Of a DNA stretch of 64,000 nt, positions 54,460-64,000 are shown in pieces. Source of the stretch: Strix aluco (taxonomy: Eukaryota; Chordata; Aves; Strigiformes; Strigidae). The position numbers and the translations under genes are program-made. Position 1 is the first letter of the stretch, and each line of letters begins with the position of its first letter. A model generated the notes under the pieces. It did not search any database and had not been told where the DNA came from. It saw only the letters and a list, made by a program, of their open reading frames with translations. Location: assembly GCF_031877795.1 (NCBI RefSeq), contig NC_133940.1:9921985-9985984 (forward strand), written 5' to 3'.

Positions 54460-57400
54460 GTGAGGGCCGGGGCGGGCCCAGCCCGGGAGTCCCCGGCTCT
54501 TTGTGCCCGGGATGCGGCCGGAGGGATCGCGGGGGCCGCTGCTCGGCCGCCGCCGCCCACCCAAGCCCCTGCTCGGGCGCCGGGAGAAGGGGGGGGGGGG
54601 GTGTCGGGCCCGGCCGCGCCCCGCCGCCGGGCCGGTGCTGGCGGGGGAATTTGCCCCCCTGCGGCGCGGGGATCGGCGTGTTCCGCGTTGATGCCTGACC
54701 CGCCTCCCGGCCGCGGCGGAGCTGCCCGTGCCTCGGCCCCGCTCGCCAGCCGGAGATTTGGGAAGGATTCGGCTCTCGGCGCCCGGGAGGGTGCGCGCAG
54801 CTCGCCCGCCGCGCGGGGAGAGCGGCCTCCCCGGGTGAGGCGCAGGGAGTTGTACAAACTCTGGCTTTGCCAGCCCGCGTGGCTTCGTTATTGTCTTTAT
54901 TTTCCCAGGGCAGGTTACACGTACCATAAGGGGTTGTGCCGCTGCGGGGTTGGGCAGCTTCGGTGGCCTCGGGTGCCTTTGCCTGATGCCAGGCAGCAGA
55001 AGTGTTCTCTCAGTGTTTACATTCCCAACTGTAGTGGACATCACTCTATTGCATAATACTTCTACTAAATACCTACCAATTTCCATTAAACCAGCTTTCT
55101 CAAACATGGGAAGATTGAATCAGCTATGCAGAGGCTTACAGAGCAGCTAGCTATGGGGTGGGTGGGGGTTTGTGCACCCAGGTGTAAGAGTTGAATCACC
55201 TCCACTACAGCAAGGATTTTGATTTTTAACAGAGGCCTTCTGTTAAAAAGCCTCACTGAGGCTTGCCAATTTGTACCAGGATCTGTCTGGCATAACCACT
55301 CTTGAGCTGTCCAGACAGCTGGTAGCTGCTGTAGCGAGCTGCCCGTGCTACTCAGAGAATAGTGCAGGAGACACCACGTAGTTAGAAGCATGATGAGATT
55401 GTATACTTTTGGCCCAAACATGGACTGGAGACTGTTGCTGAATGATGCTGGACTGTAACTTTGCATTCTGCAGCAGTCAAGATGATACGTACAGCTGCAT
55501 TAGATGTGCAGTTTTGTATTTGTGCAAACTAAAAGCCACTTGACTTAAAGACTGTGCTTTGGATGCTACCTTCCTTGACATTATATCTAGTCTGGTAATT
55601 GTTGAATGGTTCATCACAGTGTCTGGCTAATTTGGTTTTCATTTTCATGGAAAAGTAAGATTCTTCTGATGAATTTAGGAAAAAAGCTCACTCTGTGAGG
55701 TGTGGAAGATGGCATGCTCTCTACAGTAACCAGAGTTCACATCTAAGTTCTTTAAGCTCCCTTAAAAAGAACTTTCAATGTCTAGTTGCAACATGCGATA
55801 TCTCCATTTTCGGCTTGTCATGCAAGCAAGTTAATCATTAATGAAGTTTAGCAATAGCCTGTCTTGATAAGATATCTCTGATCTACTGTGAGTTGCATGC
55901 TTTGGTCATTTGAGTTCATCTTGCATTTTGAAAGTTTTCATAGATGTTTCTCCCAAGCTGGTAACTTCTAGTATCTCCACCACATTTTCTGTCAAGTCGT
56001 CCTTTCAGCTCTTTAAGTCAGGAGCATCTCTTAGAAAACTTCCATTTCACCTCAGACTTAGAAATCCTTCCTCTGTTCCTCTTTCTGAGGATGTGCTTCC
56101 CAATTTGTATGCTTATTCTTACCGTTTGTACGTTCCATGCACTGTTGTGTGGTTCATTGTCCTGTTGTTTCAGCAAACTCAGTATCTCTTCCCATGGTTT
56201 TGTTTCTTGTCCTCTTCCTCTGTTTTCCCTTATTACCAAGTAGAATAAAACTTAAAAACATTTCACAAGTTTGAGGCACCTCTGACCCACAGGTCAGGGT
56301 AGGAACTCGTCATCTGTTTCAGTCTGGGGACTCTGATCCATGAAGATCATACAGCATCCATTACCTCTCTATTAATGCTGCTTATGTTTTTCTTTTGAAG
56401 ACGGCCCGTATGGGATTTTTGCTGGAAGAGATGCATCCCGAGGTCTTGCCACTTTCTGCCTGGATAAGGAGGCTCTGAAGGATGACTATGATGACCTCTC
56501 TGATCTCAACGCTACACAGCAAGAGACCTTGAGGGACTGGGAGTCACAGTTCACTTGTAAGCAATTTTAAACCTATTTACAAAGAAGTAGCTAACCAGTA
56601 TGTGATAAGGGAAGCAATGGTTACCAGCTGGAAGCATCAGTCTGAAAACTTACTTTGAATTAATACCTCAGTTACTATTACTAGAATTACTGTTACTCAA
56701 ATGAATTAAGAGAAATGTCAGGTTCTCCTGTGTTCTCCCTCCCTCTGCTCCTTACAGAACTACAGGAAAGATGGAAGCACTCTGTCATAGGATAAGGTCT
56801 GTAAAACCACCCAAAAAGTTGACAGGAATTGGAAATTAAGAGCGTGGTTTTGATATAGTTAAGACACCATCTGTAGAGACAATTAGATTTTAATGCTCTG
56901 AAAAATGATTATGTCCCCTTCAGCTTCTCAGAAATAAGAATAACATGTGAATTATTACTTCTTGGGTTTTTTGAGTTTTGAAGACTGTTTAAACTAGGCC
57001 TTTTCCCCTTGGAGCTCTTGATATAACTTTTTTTACTCTAAATAAATTTATTCTGCATGGCCTTGGTGGTGGCTTTATCAGATTCACAGACAACTATATC
57101 CAGCTGACTTTCTACCCCAGAAGGTGATCGGGAATGGGCAAATGCCACCTCTGGGCTTGCAAGCAGCCTGGTCGTTACCAGTGATGGCCAGAGTGGCAGA
57201 GGAACAAAGGCAACTTGCACACTTGAGATGCTTGTTCTAAAATGAACAGAAGGAAGTCACTTTCATAGTTGCCTTGTTTTTCCATGCTTAGTATTAGAAG
57301 TTTTAAAAAGGCAATTCCAGCTGTTTTGTGTTGTGCCTCAACTTGCTGCTCAGGGGAACTTCAAACCACAGTTTTATGGAAATTGCTATGTCGACCTTGT

Positions 57401-58779
57401 ACCAGGGCATGCCCACTGGTACGATTTTTTTTTTTCCTATTGTGATCTTGTTGATGAAAAATAATTCCTCCATATCTCATGATGCCTTTTAGCAAGTGAA
57501 CATTAACGGGATTATTTCTACTCAGATAAGACAAAAAATAAGTGTATCAGTTGTTTGTCTTGATTAATTTTTTTTTGAGAGAGAGAAGAGAGATGATGGG
57601 AAAAAAGTAGTATAGTGGAAATAAAATGGGTTTTATTTTTAAATCTAGTGTTCAGTATTAATGGTTTACTATCACTAGCTAGAATGGAGCTTTCCTCTAC
57701 ATAACATCATTAGAACATCCCAGTTCTGACCTGATGTGCCCCTAGTATTTTGGCGCTCTTCCTGTCTTAATCAAGACTGTTAATCATGCCACACTGAATG
57801 GCTGTTTTATTATGCTAACAAGTATGTCACAGAAACCAGAACTATACTGCCAAGTATATGACTTAAACTAGTGTGTAACTCTACCTTTTCAAGAGTTAGG
57901 CATCAGGACTGACAGTGAACTGCACTCTTTCTATTCCTATGTTTCTAGTAAATTTGACAATTAGTTGCTTTCAATTCTTATTAATTATAACAACGCTATT
58001 CTGAAATACCTGTAGTCGGAGGCATCCTCTGCTTTGTTGAAGTTGACAGATGGGCAACATTGCACAGCTCTCAGTTCTTACACATATATGATCTTGGCGT
58101 TTTCACATGTTCAAAAGAGATACAAGGCAGAAGCTTAGCTGCATAATCGGATAACAGATCCGTCTTTATCTTTGGGAGAAAGGATCCCTCTTCTGTCCTA
58201 TTGGATATTTTCAACATATATTACAAAAAATAAAAACCCTTGAAAGTTGTATACATGTGTGCACATATGTATGTGCGTGTGGGTATAATACATAACATAC
58301 TCTAACAATGCCATTGGTTGAAAAACTAGCTTTGACACTGGCAAGAGAAATAATCTAATCCAGGATTCTGCTTCTTTAGCTGGATGAGTCCCTCAGTTTA
58401 CATGCGTCTTTACATTCACTCATCTTTTGGCTTAGGCAATAGGAGAAGAATTATTGTTACATTCACTCTGCATGTTTCTTACACTTACTACAACATTAAT
58501 AGTTCAGGTACTTGATTTTGTCTTTTCTCCTTCCCCCCAGTGCTTGGAACAAGTCCCTGAGAGCTGTTTTAATATAGTATAGGCATTTTGTTAATTCAGG
58601 AAACAGACATAAACAGACAAAAAGCTACATCTTCAGGACAGAATAATGACTTGGATTCCTTTTCTTTTTTTCCCCCAGTTAAGTATCACCATGTTGGTAA
58701 ACTGCTGAAGGAAGGGGAGGAACCCACTGTATACTCTGATGAAGAAGAAAAAGATGCCCGGGATGCAAAGAAAGACTAG
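54135..58779 (+). CDS. PGRMC1: PGRMC1, progesterone receptor membrane component 1 (spliced, 3 exons, complete)
   Basis: Exons of 325, 156 and 101 nt join in frame to 193 codons plus stop; the human protein has 195. It is a single-pass ER membrane protein that binds heme through a cytochrome b5-like domain and supports cytochrome P450, sterol and heme metabolism. Visible parts: an acidic Ala/Gly-rich N terminus (1-21), a membrane segment (about 25-47, ending [10 protein letters not shown]), and a b5-like domain (about 71-170) with [16 protein letters not shown] and [18 protein letters not shown]. The heme ligand Tyr113 of human corresponds to Tyr112, and Tyr107, Lys163 and Tyr164 to Tyr106, Lys162 and Tyr163. 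Cys128 and the acidic C-terminal site with Ser180 (human Ser181) are kept. PGRMC2 is excluded because of the [21 protein letters not shown] tail, which is that of PGRMC1. Confidence 0.97.
54460..56400 (+). other. PGRMC1: PGRMC1 intron 1
   Basis: 1,941 nt, starting gtgagg and ending tcttttgaag. The first 400 nt are still CpG-rich and include a G13 run at 54589-54601; the rest is AT-rich with no recognisable feature. Confidence 0.9.
56401..56556 (+). CDS. PGRMC1: PGRMC1 coding exon 2 (heme-binding core)
   Basis: 156 nt between acceptor ttttgaag and donor ACTT|gtaagc. It encodes the most conserved part of the family: [20 protein letters not shown], then [15 protein letters not shown] and the start of WESQFTF. 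Contains the heme-ligand Tyr112, Cys128 (human Cys129) and Tyr138 (human Tyr139). Confidence 0.97.
56557..58678 (+). other. PGRMC1: PGRMC1 intron 2
   Basis: 2,122 nt with a T-rich acceptor (ttttctttttttcccccag). It holds a 34-bp alternating purine-pyrimidine tract at 58248-58281 and short T and A runs. No gene is seen. Confidence 0.9.
58248..58281. repeat. 34-bp alternating purine-pyrimidine tract
   Basis: Every base alternates pyrimidine and purine across TG, TA, CA and CG steps, with a TGTGCACA palindrome inside. Such tracts can adopt Z-DNA. Confidence 0.85.
58679..58779 (+). CDS. PGRMC1: PGRMC1 coding exon 3 and stop
   Basis: Begins after cccccag, completes the Phe codon and encodes [15 protein letters not shown], the VYSDEEE acidic site and a Lys/Asp-rich end before TAG at 58777-58779. 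The tail is slightly shorter than the human one. Ser180 in the acidic context corresponds to the casein kinase 2 site reported for human PGRMC1. Confidence 0.97.
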
Positions 58780-59030
58780 AGAGTGCAGTGAGGAACAATC
58801 TAATTTTGAATCATAAAGGATCATTTGTAACATTCCACTTCTGTTTTACAAGTTGCAACATCAGCAATGCTTACAAAAGGTCCAGAGTTACAGTGAATTG
58901 TTTCTTTTCAAAGGTTTCCTTTTCAAATTCAGTGGTAAACTACTAAAGGTCTAAGATGTCTTCCTTTAAACCTGCGTAATCTGAAGTATGCACAAAAAAC
59001 GTCTGTGCAAAAGTAAACTGCAATTTTGGC

Positions 59031-59036
59031 AATAAA
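59031..59036 (+). terminator. PGRMC1: Polyadenylation signal AATAAA, proximal
   Basis: Canonical hexamer 252 nt after the stop codon, followed within 30 nt by T-rich sequence (actgtttctctttta). Confidence 0.55.
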
Positions 59037-59774
59037 GGACTCTTACTGTTTCTCTTTTATCACTATTTAGTGCAGAGTAGGTTGAAATCCAGTTTTTCTT
59101 TAACAACCTAGCACTGTGGACGCAAGCACAAGAGTAATTTCACACATGCAACACAAATTCCACTAAATCTTGTTTTAACTTCTGCAAGATCTGGGCCTCG
59201 GGTTGTAATTCCTTTAGAAAAGGGACTATATTTTATTTGTCCATGAAGCATCATACTCATTTGTGGTGCACTGTAATTCAATATCGCATAAGATAATTTG
59301 GCTTTTAAGGAGTTACATAGTGGCTTACAGATGAAACACTAACTGCTTTAAAAAAACACAAGAATTTTTGAGAGGTTAAATCACTTTTAGATACTTACGA
59401 AATTATTAAGGACTGATGAATACTTGATGCATTCAGTCATGCATAATTATGCATGGATTAATATTCTTTGTTTACTTTTAAAGCACATCTGAAGTGTTAC
59501 AGAGTTTTAGATATTGAGTGTAACTAGACATCCCTAGAAACCAGGTACACCATGAAGTGTAACTTGACTGGACTACTATTCATTCACTTTTCCTCTCGGT
59601 AAAACTCTTCTGTGAATTTTAATGAAATTAAACAGGGAAGATCACCTGCTGTTGATTCCTAGGCCTAAAAAAGAAGACTTGCTGGTATGGCATGATTAAC
59701 AAGTGCTCTTGTACACGCAGCTTTAGCAGAAGAATGTTACTGGTCGATGTAACTTATACAAGTTTCCTGTACAG

Positions 59775-59780
59775 AATAAA
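59775..59780 (+). terminator. PGRMC1: Polyadenylation signal AATAAA, likely main site
   Basis: Canonical hexamer about 1 kb after the stop, with a GT-rich downstream element (tgtgttgaggcctttgttg) about 27 nt further on. Confidence 0.65.
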
Positions 59781-60624
59781 ATAACATGGCGCAAGCCATT
59801 TCTGTGTTGAGGCCTTTGTTGCTTTGGAACGCTGCCATTACAAGAAACGGCACAATCTCATGCATAACCAGCAACGCTATACACGAGGACCTGACCTTTG
59901 AATTGCTTTTTACCTATTTGCTCTCTTTGCTCACATCTGTGGTTAATCACTAGGTTTGTTCTGACTGTGTAACCTACTCTCCTACCAGAGGGGGCTGGGT
60001 AAATGGATTTGACCAAGGACAAATGTAAATGTGCTCCTTCACCATCCAAAACACTTCTGCAAAACCTTCTCAGAAATTCCATGGAGATAACTAATGGCTT
60101 GCTGACCACTCATAAACGTGTTTCTTGTCCAGGTGATTCTGCTCGGGTGCCTGGCTGGTATAGTTCACACCATTTAGCTTCTCTGGTTCAGCTGTCCAGC
60201 CAAGTTGTTTCAAATTTGGCAACACGACCAAAATGGTGAACTGAGTCCCGAGTGGGAAGGTGTAAACTAGGGAAAATTGTTCGGAAGTAGTGCATTGCAC
60301 AACAGCAGCTTTCATAACGAGTTGACACAACATGTTAAAGTGCCTGAGACCACTCGTGGTGAGAGCAAATGACTTTCCCTCAGTCCTAACGCTGTCATCT
60401 TCTTTGGGTTATACTGGGCCTTCAAATGAAGAGTGCAGTTGTTTGAGCCAGATAGCTTACATAAAGTGGTATTGTATGAACTACCTAATGAAGGTCTAGA
60501 AACAAATGTAAATCTTGTCACAACCTTTGTGTTGCTATTTTATTTTTAGAGACATTTATACTCTTTGCAAACTACTACTAATGGTTTACCTCAAATCAGA
60601 AATGTGCTTTTATTTAAGGCAGAA

Positions 60625-60630
60625 AATAAA
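60625..60630 (+). terminator. Polyadenylation signal AATAAA, possible distal site
   Basis: Canonical hexamer followed by ggtgtttggtttta, a good GT/T-rich element. It would give a 3' UTR of nearly 1.9 kb if used by PGRMC1. Confidence 0.4.
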
Positions 60631-60659
60631 ATACTCTTGCATAATGATGGTGTTTGGTT

Positions 60660-63600
60660 TTATTTACTGCAACTAAATCTGATACTTAATCCTCCCCCAA
60701 TGTTTCAAGTTTTATATTATCTTTCTCCCATGTCTTACATTATCCAACACATAGATCAAGTATAATATGTTCTAACAGAATGCCGGTAAATGCAGTTCTG
60801 TTAGTATAACAGAATATTAAATATAGAACATGTTCACATTATATAATATGCTTTGCTGTTGCAAAAATGAGTTTGGCATAAAAAGGCCCAAGTAATTGTT
60901 AACACTGAGCAAAAGACGGAGCTTTTGAAGGCTGTCATGTAGTGGAACTAGGCTAGGCTGTAGCCTACCCTTCAGTAGACCCAACCATCTGACTCTTAAG
61001 TTAGTCTATAACACATCCTGAGGAACTGAATGCTATTTTAAGTATTAATCTGTACATTACAACATGATGCATCACAAAGAACAGTAATAAAAACTACACA
61101 GAAATCTCTCAGTAACACAAGACAAAGCTTAACATTAAACATCTGTGCCTCTTGGGAAAAAAGTATTACACTTCAGTAAGACTACTACTTTTTCAGAGAA
61201 AACAATTTATTGTGAAAGGGGAAGAAGTGAGTCATAAAGCAGTGGTTTCATGAAGCAGCAGCCACGCATTTTATTTTCTTCTAAAGTGCTGGAGAAAACG
61301 GATGGGTTTTAGCTTCTTTTTTACTCTGTTCTTTGCAACTTGATCCCTTCCTTCAATAGTTGCAGACTGGCTGCAATGACTAAGCAAGAACCGTGCCAGG
61401 TAGCTTATCGGACTGTACATTAACCAAGAAGGACACGATGACCAACTAAGAGCAGAGACTATCAGCAACCTCCCTCATCTGAACTGTTACTGGTGTGTCA
61501 CCAAGGCATACTTGAGGAGCTCTGGGACAAATCAAAACAATTGAATAGCATCTCATTTCCAACCAGTTCTGGCATACTGTCAACTGCTTTGTAAAATTCA
61601 GATGCTCTTTTATCTGAACCCTACCTGCTCTTAATCATCTTTATTAGCTCTTAATTCCTGCTCTTTCAGTTAAACAAAGAAAGTTCAGTAATGAATGCTT
61701 ATGTCGAGTTATGTAAGGGGTTTTACAAAAGGTGAGGTGCTTCTATGGATTGCCTGGAATCTCTGGATTAAGAAGAAAGGGCTTTCTATCTTAATTGCTG
61801 TATTCTTGTATTTCAAGCAGATGGACTGATGTAATAATGGGCATTGTGTATTTCTGCTTTAAAAACAGCCTGTAGGATTCTGACCTCAGCATTCAGCACA
61901 AGGTACAACCAACAGGCAATGTATTTCCAACAACAAAGCTTAGCTCAGACAGCTCCCCTGAGAAGACTTCTGTTCTCACTAGCTCTATTAGGATGCATTT
62001 TCATTAGTTCTGCACAGAAAGTCAGATTTGATTGCAAGATCAGCAGTCTCAGGGCCCTACTTCATACATGTCAGAGTAAATAGTGTTTCCATAAAAAAAA
62101 CCCACAACTTGTTGAAACACCAAGTACAACACCACACGCCAGGCTCAAACTGAAAGCTGTGAAATTACGCCAGCAATGTTTTAGATTTCCGTTGCTGAAC
62201 TATATAAATGCTGCTTGTAATGCATCTTTTCACCTATTAAATATTCTAGTTGTCTAAACATTCTGTAACTTTCACACTCAAGATGTGACATTTATTCCTA
62301 CAACTACTGAAATTTAATCTACAAAGCTATGTATTTTAAACGTTTTAAAGCAAACTGTTGTATCTATCTTTAAAGATTAGCCTTCAGGATAATAAAATTA
62401 TACTGACCAGTCCAGTATATGAAAGGATGGGGCTCAAATTAAGTGTGTCGATAGGACATGTAAGGAATTAATATTACACCACCTGTAAACAGGTTCTAAA
62501 TAATGCCACCTGTAAACAGATAAGACAGACAAAAGTTCTGTTTCAGGATGAAGATTACAATGGTGTCTCACATTTTTAAGTGCACGCATATTTTATTCAC
62601 TAACATTGTTTTACACAAATGAGGACTTGGAGATAGAGGATTTGCTTTACCAGTTTCAATCAATATAGTTGAACGCAAGAAGCAATTACAGAACTGGTGT
62701 ATTTATTTGATATTGAATATTGTGACAACATGCTGATAAAACACTGGAAATTTACACCAAAGGAAATCTTTAGTTCCTGCTCCCCCAGATTACCAAAAAG
62801 AAATACTTCCTCACCTGTAATCAAAAGGCCTGTCTTATGGGAAATGGGTACTCATGGACACACAACTGTCTATAGATTGACAGAGGGAGAAGTTTTGTCA
62901 TCTTTAATCCGCAAATATTGCATAGAGAAAAAACACCCTTGGTATGTCACGTCAGTGCAACCGAAACATTTTACATGGTCAACGAATACAATAGCTGATC
63001 TTCATTACAGTTGTATAAAATACTAAAAAGGAGACTTAAAAGGGGCATAAATGTTCTCGAAAATAGTCAGAAAATATTTCTGTCAAGAAAATAAGATCTT
63101 TTTAGATAAAAGTAATAGATTAACAGTACTTTTGAGTAGCAACTGCTTGTCATTCATGACCCTGAAAAGGCACTCAACATCTGAACATGTGAACAGAGAA
63201 GACATAAAACCTGGCTTAAAGCCTGTAGGAATCGCCAGTATTGAACACTGGGGGAGAACCTATCTACCATGAACAATTACAATTTTTTTTTATTACTATT
63301 TATTGGAGCAGAAGTTATGAACATGGGTAAGATTTTATGTAATGAAGGCAACATTATCACATTAACTTAGTATATTGACATGTTAATAAATAAAGCATAC
63401 TAAAAGGAAAGCTGAAATAATCAGTGTATTGAACTTAGTAGAACTGGTCCTTGATATCTTGCTAAGGGACTTTGTCCAAAAGCAATTGTGGCTGTCTTCT
63501 AAATACAGCCAGCTGCATAAATATGGCTATAACTCAAGCTCCTAGACTGTGTTTTCACATTTTTATCTACATGCAGCACAAGCCTGACAACATTTCACAA

Positions 63601-64000
63601 TTCCTCCGGAAATTATTTGTAAGCAAACTCATACTAAATAGCTATCTCACTACCTGTGCCTTCAAAATCTCATGAACAAATTTTCAACCTGCGTATACAT
63701 GGGGACTGTCAGCAGGCTGACAAGCATTGCCCTTTCACCATCTAACATTCAGAGCTTTGCTTAGACAATCATTCAGATTCCTGGAAGCACTACATCTAGC
63801 ACAAGTTCAGCGAAATCCGTCCTCCCAAAGACCAGCAAGTTTTCAGAAACACCTCTAGAATTGTAAATAGGAAAAACACATTTTTCCAGTGTGGGTTTTA
63901 CAGAAGATGGGATTTTTTTCATATTTGGAAATCTATTACTTCCCACAGTTGAGTATAAATGTCCCCCACACCTTTCAGTCCCATCATTTTAACAATCTGA
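60660..64000. other. Downstream intergenic region, no confident gene
   Basis: AT-rich DNA. It contains one minus-strand open segment with an acceptor and an overlapping AATAAA (61271-61445, see findings) and a direct repeat at 62479-62519. Nothing recognisable as the next gene expected from human synteny (SLC25A43 or SLC25A5) is present, so it probably begins beyond 64 kb. Confidence 0.65.
62479..62519. repeat. Direct repeat of a 14-mer with E-box and forkhead-like cores
   Basis: ccacctgtaaacag occurs at 62479-62492 and again at 62506-62519, 27 bp apart. Each copy contains CACCTG (E-box) overlapping TGTAAACA (forkhead-type core). Confidence 0.9.

Larger units (their letters stand above)
53640..54860. 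promoter_or_regulatory. PGRMC1: CpG island spanning the PGRMC1 promoter and exon 1
   Basis: A GC- and CpG-dense block begins near 53.64 kb, covers the PGRMC1 start codon and first coding exon and fades into intron 1 near 54.86 kb. It contains GC boxes and CACACC-type elements but no TATA box, fitting a broadly expressed housekeeping-type gene. It includes a tandem 20-bp duplication and a 16-bp palindrome described separately. The transcription start cannot be placed exactly; a short 5' UTR starting at about 53.95-54.10 kb is likely. Confidence 0.85.
58780..59800 (+). other. PGRMC1: PGRMC1 3' UTR (probable extent)
   Basis: AT-rich sequence without a long frame follows the stop. About 1 kb of 3' UTR, ending after the AATAAA at 59775, would resemble the size I recall for the human transcript. 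Shorter (59031) and longer (60625) ends are possible. Confidence 0.65.

Noticed and set aside
54460..54698. Read-through of PGRMC1 exon 1 into intron 1
   Set aside because: Homology to PGRMC1 stops exactly at the gtgagg donor and resumes at 56401; the extension is low-complexity.
53868..54857. 329-codon minus-strand open frame, the longest in the window
   Set aside because: It is antisense to PGRMC1 exon 1 inside the CpG island and has shadow-like Arg/Ala/Pro/Gly composition.
54409..55107. 232-codon minus-strand and 198-codon plus-strand frames in PGRMC1 intron 1
   Set aside because: Intronic, GC-driven and without any recognisable domain.

Overview
The window reads as nuclear DNA of a sauropsid vertebrate, most likely a bird. 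It is mostly AT-rich non-coding DNA with small spliced exons and GT/AG introns. There are two sharp CpG islands, and I recognise no Alu-, B1- or L1-like interspersed repeats. The two genes I can identify, KIAA1210 and PGRMC1, are neighbours in the same divergent order on human Xq24, a block I recall as autosomal (chromosome 4) in chicken. The species cannot be fixed from the sequence alone.

Left part (1 to about 48.3 kb): the 5' half of a minus-strand gene of the CRACD family, called KIAA1210 from family motifs plus synteny. Five coding exons (17881-17947, 12762-12930, 7987-8116, 5296-5454, 196-408) join in frame to 246 codons. They run off the left edge just before the large central exon expected for this family. 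The first coding exon has an acceptor only 10 nt before the ATG, so at least one leader exon lies upstream. The best candidate ends at a strong minus-strand donor (48219/48218) inside a CpG island at about 47.6-48.85 kb, which implies a first intron of about 30 kb. I see no confident gene inside that intron, only a few exon-like segments reported as leads.

Middle (48.85-53.6 kb): intergenic DNA between two head-to-head promoters, without a recognisable gene.

Right part (53.6-59.8 kb): PGRMC1 on the plus strand, complete, with three coding exons (54135-54459, 56401-56556, 58679-58779). It encodes a 193-residue membrane-anchored cytochrome b5-like heme protein. Its start lies in a second CpG island and its 3' UTR has several AATAAA signals. 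From about 60.6 kb to the end there is no confident gene; one minus-strand segment at 61271-61445 looks like a possible terminal exon.

The two genes are not known to share a pathway. KIAA1210 belongs to a family linked to actin capping and, in mammals, to the acrosome. PGRMC1 acts at the ER in heme handling and cytochrome P450 and sterol metabolism. Their proximity is conserved synteny rather than an operon-like arrangement. I found no novel system. The leads worth checking are the possible extra exons, a tandem duplication and a palindrome at the PGRMC1 promoter, a duplicated E-box/forkhead element at 62.5 kb, and a few structure-prone simple-sequence tracts.
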